The notes beneath the pieces are model-generated. The model saw only the letters and a program-made list of their open reading frames with translations. It searched no databases and was not told the DNA's origin. From contig KN882636.1 in NCBI GenBank assembly GCA_000934455.1, forward strand, positions 7,540 through 35,850: DNA of 28,311 nt. Direction: 5' to 3'. The DNA comes from Apostichopus parvimensis. Its lineage: Eukaryota > Echinodermata > Holothuroidea > Aspidochirotida > Stichopodidae. Made by a program: the position numbers and the translations under genes. Shown piece by piece: positions 10,641-21,400 of this stretch; positions within the stretch are counted from its first letter, which is position 1; each line of letters begins with the position of its first letter.

Positions 10641-11937
10641 TATAGACGAGCATTCATTACACTTGTCCCTTAGGCAATGGTAAAGTTTTTTCTTGCATAA
10701 CGTTGTTAGTTGTCGTACTAATTATGTGCAACCTTCCATGCAGCAGGTTGCACGTAATGGTTTGAATTGTGCGCAGTTGGAAGATAAACTATGAGTGTTC
10801 CATACCTCTTAAGCCCCGCCTTGTAATATGAAACTGTACTGTGGGACTATTATGGGACTATTACAGACACCCCAAGTAAGGAAAAAGCTGTGATGAACGT
10901 ATGTTCCTATGGACGGGGCATATTTTAGACGGCACCATGGAACACTGAAAATGTAATTAGTTCGACACGTTCCAGGCAGATCGAAAAGTGTTATCTATTC
11001 TAAAGTTAATGTTGGCACCACAGAAATTAATTGTGCGGTTGGCAAGTGCGGTTCATTGCTTCGCTAATGTATAAAGAAGCTAGGTAATATATAAAAGAGA
11101 ATTTCCATATCATCTCTACTACTTGGCACTTGTTTCGTTAAAACATAAATTTCTGCTCATGTAACTTAGAACGGGATTGTGGGTTACGTACCTACTGTCT
11201 AGGACAACCCTGTTAAAATGTCTGCAAGCATCCAGAACCTCCCAAAAGGCTTAGCCTTTCAAACTTTTGTCAGAAATAACGTCTTGTGACGTTAGACCTA
11301 GGCTAAGTTGATATTTGGCACGTTGAATACGCCAAAAAATATGTAAAACGTAAATATTTTATGTCAAATACCATCGTTATTGACGGAGGAAGATTATTCA
11401 TGATAGGCCTAAGTCATTTCTGTTACACTAGTTACAGTCATCATACTTTCGCCTGCAGAATGAGAGTCACTTGAACAGCACTAGTTGGTGTCTTAAAGTG
11501 TTTTACACAAAAATAACGGGAACAAACAATTCAATTTGCAACCTATAGCCGCAAAGTATCTAGTAAAATTTCTTGAGTCTACCTTGTTTCACTGAATATG
11601 GTTAGGACTGTATTTAGGGCCTAACTCCATAGAAGCTGAACACGAGTAATTTCAGAGACTGTACATTCCACTCTTAGACTGTGCCATAATATATGCCACC
11701 ATTAGTAACAAATATACTTCTACAGAATTTTTTCCTTAAATTTTTAGTACAATGTCTAAGCTTGTAAAAGAGACTTTTGTCAAACTTGTCGTCCAGTTTG
11801 AACTGACTAATGTTGCTTTGTCATAATAAGGCAAAAGTATTATATTTTCTTGGACTTAACAGGACAATTAGCTAAATTTGTCAATTTATTGCCTGTGGAC
11901 AGTTGTTAATTGTTGTTTGACTGACATGTTTATCAGC

Positions 11938-12060
11938 ATGATGATGAGCTTAAATGGAACTGATAAGTTGCCTCTACCAAGGGAATCCAGTCAGTTTATT
12001 GCAGAGAACTGTGATGAGGTGACGATCAATGAGACTGCAGTTGATGTTTTAGCCGAAAAA
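11938..12060 (+). pseudogene. QNG1: QNG1-A exon 1, splice donor lost
   Basis: The exon has 41 open codons starting ATG ATG ATG and matching copy B exon 1 with few replacements. The donor GT is replaced by AA (GCCGAAAAA|AATGAG). Confidence 0.75.
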
Positions 12061-12107
12061 AATGAGTAAACTTATAAATAAAAGTTAAATAACAAAGTGT
12101 AACAGCA

Positions 12108-12452
12108 NNNNNNNNNNNNNNNNNNNNNNNNNNNNNNNNNNNNNNNNNNNNNNNNNNNNNNNNNNNNNNNNNNNNNNNNNNNNNNNNNNNNNNNNNNNNN
12201 NNNNNNNNNNNNNNNNNNNNNNNNNNNNNNNNNNNNNNNNNNNNNNNNNNNNNNNNNNNNNNNNNNNNNNNNNNNNNNNNNNNNNNNNNNNNNNNNNNNN
12301 NNNNNNNNNNNNNNNNNNNNNNNNNNNNNNNNNNNNNNNNNNNNNNNNNNNNNNNNNNNNNNNNNNNNNNNNNNNNNNNNNNNNNNNNNNNNNNNNNNNN
12401 NNNNNNNNNNNNNNNNNNNNNNNNNNNNNNNNNNNNNNNNNNNNNNNNNNNN
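12108..12452. other. Assembly gap (345 N)
   Basis: This is a run of N inside intron 1 of the QNG1 pseudogene. The matching copy 2 interval (26821-27070) has about 250 bases, so the N count probably does not reflect the true length. Confidence 0.99.
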
Positions 12453-12742
12453 ATGAGGATATGACAATAAATGCCAAGATAATGAAATGATAATTAGATG
12501 CTGCCAAAGGTCATTTGAGATGAATCGTCCGTTCCCAGTGAAACGCAGTTAGCGTAGATAGTTACAGAATAAGCAGAGTCCATTGTTGGGATGATGGATA
12601 TCATGTCCTATCTTTTGCAAAACCTTTTACACAAACAGGCATAAAAATCATAAAAAAAAAGTGACATGAATCTGTGAAAGAACAAAAAGATGAACAGACA
12701 AAAATTCCACTAGTATCTGGTTTTCCAATTTTCACCTGGCAG

Positions 12743-12836
12743 CTTTCAAAAGCTTCAAGAAGCAGGAGTATAGCATTCAAGAATGGAAACATCATAAATT
12801 ACATCCCCAGAAAATGGTTCAAGAAACTGTTGATTG
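12743..12836 (+). pseudogene. QNG1: QNG1-A exon 2, one-base deletion
   Basis: The exon starts CTTTCAAAAGC where copy B has CTTTTCAAAAGC. The missing T shifts the rest of the exon. The acceptor AG and donor GT remain. Confidence 0.72.
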
Positions 12837-13183
12837 GTGAGTACAGTTAAAGTAATTCCAAGTATTCTCAATTCTCACTAACTTGCCTTTACAGGATTGA
12901 AGCCAATATGTCATTAGTTTTGTTATACTGTTTGTGACCAATATGTAAAAACAGTTTAACAAGTGAAGAAAATCCAAAATGTTTACAGCAAGATTTTTGT
13001 ATTATTTATTGTAAACAAAACAAAAGGAGTATATGAATGCCACGTATACCTGAACTTCCATTAGCCACACATAATTTGGAGAACGATACATTTTGTCTTC
13101 CTTGCAACTCATGTTTATTCAGTACATTAATCTGCACTATAGAATAATATACCCAAATGAAGAAGGAAAAAAAAAACACAATT

Positions 13184-14126
13184 TACCAGGGAGTATTAAT
13201 GATAAACCAATTTGTGCACAAGACTATAATCTGGGAACTGTATAGGCTGGTACACTTGTGTAGTTTTTGGATCCATCATTGAAAGTTTTCAAAAGTGACA
13301 AATGAGGTCTCAATTTGCTGTTACAGAAGTAGAACTACAAAAGTTAAGACTTACAGTTAGTAGTTTGTTGTATTATTAGAGGTTGTGTAGCTGACAGACC
13401 GTGTGAAAGTACAATCCCAGCCACCGCGCCTCGCATGACTTAGAAGTGTGATTTATCGCACTGGGCAAAGCATACCTAAAAAAACTGAAAGTGATTTTTC
13501 ATACATCTGTGATTAACGTAGTATCAAGGCCTTTGCAAAACGCTGGCCAACTAGAATATTAGCTTTCGCGAAAAGAAAATGCAATACGCTCAGCATTTTT
13601 GAGAGTTACTCGTGGGCTAGTCAAACCCCAATATTAGTAAACCAAGAATAAATCATTGCAAACACTTCACAGTATACATGATAAAAGCAGTAAAGTGGTT
13701 CTCTCGAAGCCAGTTTATCAGTGGCCAGGAAATTTGTGTTTTGGAGAGAAGAATTCTTGTCACACTTGCCAAATGAAAAGTACTATTATACATTTTCATC
13801 AAGGCCTGTACTGACTGCGCGCCTGTTTATTTATAAAGTTTAACAAGGATAGTTGATTGAATTGTCAGCTCTGCTACTGATGATGCTGTCTGCACCTCAG
13901 CATGCTAAACATATACAGTAACCTATACCAGGAGAGCAACTGACATCACAGACCAATTTATGTGAATAGCACACCTAACTATCTTGAGGAATGCGATCTT
14001 CAGCAAACATACAGCACCCCTAAATTTCTTGGGGAGTACGATTTTAGCTAGCCTGTTAGCATGTTACAAGGACTGGCATGGCCTTTAAATATTAGGTACT
14101 TCTATAGAGCTCAAATAATATTCCAC
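13184..14126. other. Segment present only in copy 1, QNG1-A intron 2 (about 940 bp)
   Basis: Copy 2 passes directly from an A-rich run to AAGATTATTATTATT, while copy 1 has about 940 extra bases. No coding exon, inverted termini or known repeat was recognised. It may be an insertion in copy 1 or a loss from copy 2. Confidence 0.55.
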
Positions 14127-14157
14127 AAGATTATTATTATTATTTTCTTGTTCAATG

Positions 14158-14290
14158 GATCTTTATCATGGACACACTTAACTTTTCCTTTTGGAGCGAA
14201 AGCAACGACAAGAGGTACTTAATTGAATTCAACGGTGAGAAGCACAGCGGTTACTGGGCATTATACGCTGCTATTAAAAGGGCCATGGAG
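14158..14290 (+). pseudogene. QNG1: QNG1-A exon 3, splice acceptor lost
   Basis: The coding stretch MDTLNFSFWS to AAIKRAME is open, with three residue changes from copy B (S/N, I/V, Y/C). The acceptor region reads TTCAATG|GATC in place of TTCAAAAG|GATA. The donor GTAAGT is kept. Confidence 0.75.
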
Positions 14291-14772
14291 GTAAGTAATT
14301 TAGGAACTGTTGGGCAGCTGGTTGTGTACTCAAATTCCAGATTCAGTTACTGACTCATGCAAGGTTCTGCTCAAACTGTTCTTGTCTGAAAAAGTGGGAT
14401 GACTCTGAAACTCTTGATTAAATAACTTTTGCAGTCATTCTGATAAGGAAAAGAAGGCTGAGTATGTAATAGGATTAGCCATAGATGTGTTTATAGTTTG
14501 TTTTTGAAACGTAACAAACTTGCCCAAAGACAGATACTTCATAACATCTGTTTTGACGAATTATTGCAATAAAAAGATATCACAGCTTCAGTTTCTAGTG
14601 TATTTAAAAAAAGGGTTGAAATATTCCTTTCATAGTGAGATTTAAAAATGTGACCTTTGGTTTTATATTTATTTTACAGCAGACAGTCCCCCAAGATAAT
14701 GATCTGTGAACGTAATGAACCAATCACAAAAGTAAAGCTTGATTCCAGTGTTACTATTATTGTTTTAGCTAT
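14291..14772. other. Region between QNG1-A exon 3 and receptor B 3' end
   Basis: The first 60 bases or so still match copy 2; after that no partner is available. No QNG1 exon 4 is recognised. An AATAAA on the minus strand (14673-14668) is a possible polyadenylation signal for receptor B, about 510 bases past its stop. Confidence 0.4.
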
Positions 14773-14844
14773 TGCCTCCACCGGGATTCGAACCCGGGCC
14801 TCCCGCTTTATAGGCGGACACCCTAACAACTAGACTATGGACGC
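14773..14844 (-). tRNA. tRNA-like sequence, anticodon loop CTATAAA (AUA); probably tRNA-derived SINE or pseudogene
   Basis: The 72-nt cloverleaf has acceptor GCGTCCA/TGGAGGC (one G-G mismatch), anticodon stem TCCGC/GCGGG around CTATAAA, a 4-base variable loop, and a T arm CCGGG-TTCGAAT-CCCGG with a perfect B box. The D stem is weak. The anticodon by position is AUA (Tyr), which is rare as a functional tRNA. No T-run terminator follows the 3' end. The body resembles glutamate-type tRNAs, so a tRNA-derived SINE head is more likely than a working gene. Confidence 0.55.
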
Positions 14845-15142
14845 TGATTATATGTCCAGAGGTTCGAAACCGGTAAGGAAGGTCGTAATTCCACTGAAGG
14901 CGTTGTTCACCTGTATCTAACAATACTACTTCTGTTATTGGTGACATATTAGCCTTACTCTAGAGATCAAACATGATGCTTACCAACTCGAAAATCATTT
15001 GTGATTCCTAAAGCCGGATCTTGAAAGAGATACTTTGAACCGACTTTATGTTATGAAATGGAGGTAAACGACAAAGGCAAATCAATATATATAATTGAAA
15101 ACGTAATGAGAAGGAAAATCCAGAACAATGAAAAAACTTCCA

Positions 15143-15174
15143 GCCTCCACCGGGATTCGAACCCGGGCCTCCCG
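15143..15174 (-). repeat. 3' half of the same tRNA-like sequence, next to the receptor B stop
   Basis: These 32 bases are identical to 14774-14805 (T arm and acceptor 3' strand) and in the same orientation. The segment starts 7 bases after the receptor B TGA, in its 3' untranslated region. It is a truncated SINE copy or part of one compound insertion spanning 14773-15174. Confidence 0.75.
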
Positions 15175-15181
15175 GGTTGGA

Positions 15182-15429
15182 TCAGTTGGGATTCGGAGTT
15201 ATATAGTCTGCATTGTCGGGTGGTGGTAGCGGCCGTCTTGCAGAAAGAGCTGTGTAGCTTTCATTGGGAATGCCTTGTGTTGCCGGAAGTTTAGAATTAG
15301 GCCGAGGGGTGTTGACTTCCTTGCTATGACGTAAGTAAATGACGAAAGCAAGAACCAATGAGATAACGACGATAACTACTGTCAGACAGACGATCAAAAC
15401 TATGATGATGATATCATTTCCAGATGAAT
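15182..15429 (-). CDS. Receptor B exon 7: transmembrane helix, cytoplasmic tail, stop
   Basis: The acceptor TTTCTTGCAG opens a 248-nt terminal exon in phase 1, ending at TGA (15184-15182). After a short linker (DSSGND) it codes about 27 hydrophobic residues (439-465), then YLRHSK, a stop-transfer charge pattern that puts the C-terminus in the cytoplasm. The 49-residue tail has a YTAL motif (Y491, the YxxPhi sorting type), a proline run RRPLPPPD (497-504) resembling SH3 ligands, and DYITPNPN at the end (Y508, a possible SH2 site). tRNA-like sequence begins 7 bases after the stop, so the original C-terminus may have differed. Confidence 0.82.
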
Positions 15430-18400
15430 CTGCAAGAAAAAGAGAAAGAAGTAGACAATCTATGATACATTTTCATATATTTCATTAGGAGTGAAATTCC
15501 CTGAACGGTATTTTGCCTTCATGATAATGTAATATTTGTCCTTTCATGGACCATCAAGGTTAGGATACATGATTTGAACTACAGTCGCCTTCACTATCGA
15601 CCTTTCCTATTTCAAATCATGTGAAATACACGTTCCTATCAAGGCAATCGTGATACAATACACTAGACAAAACACCACTTGGTTACAGTCCCAATGTAAC
15701 GGGACAATAGGGATGCGAGTGGTCCGTAGGTTCTCATTTTGTAAGACTTTTGTTGGTTTTTCTTAGTGAAAAATTTACCAACTCTTTTGTCCATCACAAG
15801 AAACACATTCCAGCTGATTGAATTAGTCCTTAAGTATCTTCTGCTGTAAAAATATCCAAGAGTAGAGGAGCATTGTTTGAACCAGTCAGGCGTGTAGCGA
15901 GGAATTTGCCAAGGGAGCGGTGGAAGCCTGCAGGCAAACTATCTTTTGGCGCGAAGCGTACAAGAAAATTCTGGCCGAAAATGCCTCCCAGATCGCTGGA
16001 AATGGCACTTCCCAGGCCTTGTAAGTTGCATCTAAGCATTTTCTATTTTTCATAAAAAATATGTTCAAAAGGGGGAGTGGGCGGTCGCCCCCTTCCCCCC
16101 CCCCCCCTTGGCTACGCGCCTGAAACCAGTGGTTAATAGTATTCATGTATACTACATTCCAAAGGATCGCCATCATTTTCGAAAGGTTTGTCTTCGTACT
16201 GTTGCTTTATGCAAAGGTGTGGAACATGTTCAATCGAAGCTCGGAGAGCAAGAAATATGCACAAGAAATAGATGCGAACGCACATTACTAGTTCATTATT
16301 CAGGTACCGGTTCGCCCACAGGATGTATTCGCATGTAACGTAGAATGCGAAATGATATGATGAAGGTTTCATGGTTGATAACAGAAAACAAAATATAAAA
16401 TAAGTGCCAAGTTAGTAAGATCATGTAGTAAATAGTACCTGCACCTATACATCACATTGAGGAAGGACAGAATATTTATTACACAGTGCATGCTTATACA
16501 CTTGGAATACGTACAGCCTACAAAGGAGCACTGTAATACATTTTAAGAGAAAGTCACCTATAGGAGAGATCCTGGTCGCAAACATGGCAGCAGCTAGCTG
16601 GATCCACTCTCAAACCCGGTCATGTTACTGTAATCATGTGATCATAACCGACTCGATCAGGGTTAACTTTCCATATTTATAGTGAGCCTTTGTCAAAGCC
16701 ATACCCAAACATACGACAATCTCTACAAATCCATGTGTAGGTTATATCCAATATGGAGAGCTCTAGTTATGTGTCAGGGCATGTCTCTCATAATGAATAT
16801 AACTACCAATTTTGAAAGAAAAAAAACCCGTTGAGATTTGTTTAAATATTCATGTCACCCTACCCAATTTCTCGCCATACCAAGGCAATTTGCACACTTT
16901 GAATTAAAGGAAGTGAATCCAGAATTATCAAATTGGCCTTATACATTATGTCCGAGAACATGGCGGAAAATGTGAAGGTATGGATGAGATGGGGAACGGT
17001 CCATCTTTATATATTATATATTGTATGTTTTATCGTTATCAAGTATTGTAATACTTCGAGATATTGGATCCCAGCCCTCACATAGTTCACCCTTGAAACC
17101 ACCCCCCCCCCCCTCTTCCAATCAGTCACCATCATGTACGTTACCCTTGGTCATAATCCGCCGACGATTACGCCTAAAATAAATTACTGCAGCATACCTT
17201 CAGTTTGCTCGTATTTTAACACCACGTTAAACTTGCAAGATGCCTGATTTCCTGCGCTGTCGATGAACAGATATTCCACTGTGGTATTCCCGACACTGAA
17301 GTTGTTGCCTGGGTGGTGAGACTGTATCACATTTGCGATAAAAGTAGTATCTTCTCCAATAGGATCCATCCAATTAACAGTGGCATTCTTATCATCTGAG
17401 GGTATGACGTCACTGATATCTTCTGTCGGACATCCTACAATAATGGGGTTTTCGTCATCTGGGGAGTTACCAGAAGAAAATGCAATGTCTCAATGACACG
17501 GTAAACACATGTATATTTCCAATGATGCCATTCGCTTAGTGTTCTCTCTTAAGGAGGTGCGAGAAATTGACAAAAGGTACACTGCGATGATGTTTGCAAA
17601 TAATTATAAGTAAGAAAGATACATATATCATGTACGCAAATCAATATTGTAAAATATCAAAATGAAAATCATCATTATCGTCCTCGTCATCGTTATCGTC
17701 ATCGCCACCGTCATCGTTATCGTCATCGATATCGTCATCGTCATCGTCATCGTCATCATCATCACAATCGAGTCTTAAAAATGTCTTTCTTCCATCAAAG
17801 TTTTTACTTTTATCTCACCTTCCACGACACTGACTTGAAAAGTGCATACTGCCTCATTGTAATTTGCATCATAAAACTTGTACACAACTACCAGCACTGT
17901 ATCAACTGAGTAAATTCCTTCTTCTTCATACACCTCTGTGAACACAGTTCCGGAATCATCGGTGGCAGTTGGCGGGTCCCAATGAACATAGGTCTCCATG
18001 ATACCAGGTTTGACTCCAAAGATGATAGAGGTAGGACAATGGGTGATATCGGGTGGTGTTACGTCCTCTGTAAATGACAGTTAAGATACAAAAGTCACCG
18101 TTGTACTTTCCTTATGTATAACCGTTTGATTGTTTCTTCATTTCTATATATGTTTTTTTTCTCAATAGTTTAAATTCCATTCCCTCTCCCCCACAAGGGG
18201 TAGATATGTAAATAGATATAGATTTGATAAACGAGTTAATACATATAATATTATTAATAATATTATCTTTTACTAATTTTTGCATATTTGATTAAGCATG
18301 TTGTTGGAAGTCAAATGGATTGTTGTCGCTTTCCCTACAAGTATGTACGGATGTGACAATAGCTTTATAATTATGTCGCCCTCTATTAATGATTATCATT

Positions 18401-21400
18401 TATGTTAATCACTGATACTTGTTTTTAAGACAAGTAACCCTCAATCCCAGTCCCCTTCTATCGAGACAGTAACAGTGTGATCAAGACGATGTTACGTCGA
18501 ATGAGCAGTGGCGTCGCCAACGGGTGGCTTGGGGGAATGTCCCCTCCCCCCAAAAAAAATCTTCCCCCCCCCCCCCCCCAGATGCGACTTGAAGTGTTAA
18601 AAAAATACTCAAACAAAAACTATATCTGCCTCAATTAAAAACATAAATATCGGACAGACTAAGCCCGAACATAAAGTTACATGAAGTTGCAAAATATAGC
18701 ACCAGATTGCATCTAAGGACCCTTAATTATTTTTAAAATTTCTCACCCCTCACCTTAGACCCCTCCCCCAGGACGGCATTCACAAATAAACATTGTTCCC
18801 CCTAAGTAAGTGATGTGCCCCCATCCCTGTGCCCCCAAGATTGAAATGTCTGGTGACGCCACTGCAAATGAGTATCACAAGTTTCTTGCTCAGCGGATAT
18901 GCAAATCTTCATCAATCAATGTATCATGGGGAGGGGGAGCCTGATCTGACTAGGCTGCATCGTCAAAGTGTACTTGTGCATTGAAAAGGACACCGCACCA
19001 TCACCATATACACGCACACAAACACCCACCCACGCACGCACGCACGCACGCACGCACACCCATGAATTGTGCAAGATCAGTTCGCTGTTTTTGTGACGGC
19101 CATGTCTTCCATTCTTCTGTTCCCAGGTGCAAGAAATCAAGTCAGATTATGCCTTAAAAATTCTTATCACCATGCACACATGACGTCGTGCAGTTCCACA
19201 GAGAATAACGTAGAGGATTGATTATTGGCCAGTCAGTTTTTCACTTTCGGTGAGTTATTTCAGTGACTTCGTACTTAGCCAACTGCTAAGTTATTATCAA
19301 TGATAAGGAAGCCTCTGAAATTAGTTCCTTTTACTGTTAGCATCGTTCATAAATTAAGACAGATATTTAGTAAACCTCGTGACATTACATACGTAGGAGA
19401 GCAATTTATATGTGCTACATCATTCACAGCATTTCACTGTGCACTTGCGCAATACATGTACTTACGTTCAATGACATGAATATTCACAAAACATGAAGCT
19501 GAGTTGCCGCTTAAATCTGTATATATATATTGTACTTCAGTTAATCCCGTCGTAAAATAGTTGCTTTGGATTTCTGGTTCTATGCGTAGAATAAATCGTT
19601 CAGAATTATCCGTCACTTCCAGTGCGTCCCACGACACGAATGTTCCATTCTGCTGTAGGGGAATTACTTTGGTGACTATATTAGGGCAATTACGGATGGT
19701 TGGTGGCGTAGTGTCAACTTTACAAAAGAGAGAAGGCGTGAGAGAGACGGAGAGAGAGAAAACAACAATAATGATCACGAGCAAATGTAGCAGTTAAAAT
19801 ACCCCTAACCGCCCCACATCACCCCACCCCACCCCACCCCAAATAATTAACTTGGTACTCAAATCAAACTCTACTAAGTGCAGTTTCTCTTAATATATCA
19901 AAACTGAACGTTGCTCTTCAGCAGTGTTGTTGAGCGGATTCGAAGTGAGTTCGTTAACGCCGCAGTGTTCTGGTGTTGATCAGGCGTGGCGGGAAGGAAC
20001 GGGGGGAGGGTGTTGTTTGTGGAGGATTAGATAGAAGAGGAATCATGAGGGGTGGCCTTGATCTCCATCACTGCAGTATTTAAGAATAAATTTAAGTTTC
20101 TTTGGGGTGAACTCTTGTCCGTCGGTTGACACCCCAGAGGTCTGCTAATTCTCTCAATGAGCTCATTAGAAAACAGAGGAGTTAATATGTTCGGTTAAGA
20201 TTTGCAAAGAAATAGGGTTTCAAGTGATTTACTAGCCTTTAACTTCTCCTCCCTTAAACTTTTCGTAAATAAGATTATGAACCACTGGATCAAGTAAATG
20301 TAGCTATCATTCCACATTTTGGAATAGGCGATTGTTTGTTCATCATCTCCACCAAAGTAGCTATAAGAATGATTTGGCCTTATTTGAACAATTGAATCGA
20401 TTATCAGTGTGATTATTCTTGGTGGCCAGTTTCTATTACTGTATAGCATTGACGATGTGTCAAATAATCGTTGCTACTTCAATACTTAACTGGAACTTAA
20501 CCGATTAATTCCCCGTCCCCTACTCCCCACCCCCCTTTCATACACGTCGGTGTAATGTCATTTTACTTACCAGCTTCGAATCGAATCTGGAAATGGCAGT
20601 AGGCTCGATTTTGAAAGGAATCCTCAAATGCATATGTAACATCAAATGTTCGATGTGCTCTAATATATAATGGTTCCCATGGAAGCAACGTTCTCTCAAC
20701 AAGTATAACTTCTCCTGTGTTATCCGTAGCAGATGGCTCTACCCATTCAGCACCGGCATGACCGGTGAGACCCACTTCGTATACCACGGTAATCGGCGAG
20801 GCAGGACAATTCGAAATAACTGGAGGTTGTCGATCTTCTGTGAAAGTGTATTTGATATCACAGAATATAAATAAATATTAAAATAAACACTCATGCATTT
20901 TGTGGCTCTTCCTCTAAACAACTTGTCATCCATTACACGTTCCATCACCCACCCCCCCCCCAAAAAAACGTGGGTTATTAATAATTCTGTGTGACGAAAA
21001 CAAAATATTGGTTTAGCGATTTTAAAATACCGATACCTAGGCAACGTATACCCTATTTATGCCCGTAAGTAAAAGGGTAATATAACTTGCTACTGGTTCA
21101 TAGTAATTCTTAAATGTTTCAATTTTAATACTTTTATTTTAAAGGATGAATTTTAGTTCAGTCTTGATATGTCATGTTCAAAAAAAAAAAAAAAAAAATT
21201 AACCCTGGTAATGTTTCTACCTATTCCAGTTTACATGGCAACCACCTTCAGCACATGCTAACTTTGTGAAATGCTCCCCCTTTAAGGCTAATCGATTACG
21301 AAGTCCGCTCCACAGTCCAAACCTTAATTTCATTGTTCTAGAAATTCAAATATCTCTACCCAAGCAATTCCAACAAATGAGCCCCCATTGGATACATTCA

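Larger units (their letters stand above)
11938..14290 (+). pseudogene. QNG1: QNG1 copy A, decayed 5' fragment (exons 1-3)
   Basis: This is the counterpart of the copy B QNG1 exons, with three independent lesions. The exon 1 donor AAG|GTGAGT has become AAA|AATGAG, so the reading runs into TAA at 12067. Exon 2 (12743-12836) has 94 nt rather than 95, with one T missing in its first codons, which shifts the frame. The exon 3 acceptor, AAAAG in copy B, reads AATG here, so the AG is gone. No exon 4 is recognisable between 14291 and the receptor B stop at 15182, which fits a gene cut by the duplication boundary. A 345-base N gap lies in intron 1. Some lesions could be assembly errors near the gap, but three at separate sites make decay more likely. 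Confidence 0.75.
1..14350. repeat. Tandem segmental duplication, copy 1
   Basis: Most of this interval aligns in the same orientation with 19446-28036: receptor exons 1-4, the intergenic region and QNG1 exons 1-3. Position 1 equals 19446 (offset 19445). Later insertions in copy 1 lower the offset to about 13690 at QNG1 exon 3. The left end lies outside the window. The right end cannot be fixed, because copy 2 is interrupted by another element at about 28036. Confidence 0.92.
18068..19465 (-). other. Receptor B intron 4
   Basis: This 1.4 kb intron contains a hAT-like MITE (18506-18864) and a CGCA microsatellite (about 19029-19060). No coding exon is seen. Its right end is the last sequence before copy 2 becomes alignable with the window's left edge. 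Confidence 0.55.

Noticed and set aside
12072..12507. Two minus-strand open frames spanning the N block.
   Set aside because: They exist only because the 345 N are read as open codons.
14765..14947. A minus-strand frame containing VVRVSAYKAGGPGSNPGG.
   Set aside because: This is the tRNA-like sequence read as protein, a common annotation artefact.
15182..15290. A possible immunoreceptor tyrosine activation motif in the receptor tail (YTAL ... YITP).
   Set aside because: The spacing is 13 residues and the second motif ends in Pro rather than Leu/Ile, so it does not fit the consensus. It was kept only as separate short motifs.
15886..16176. Small overlapping frames with a GGGGEGGDRPLP stretch.
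   Set aside because: They read through the 236-bp MITE and its C homopolymer on either strand, with no evidence of a gene.
19718..19784. A hydrophobic stretch upstream of HYR3 (LLVIIIVVFSLSVSLTP) that looks like an alternative signal peptide.
   Set aside because: There is no ATG in frame before a stop, and the stretch is translated from a pyrimidine tract ending in a proper AG acceptor. It is intron sequence.
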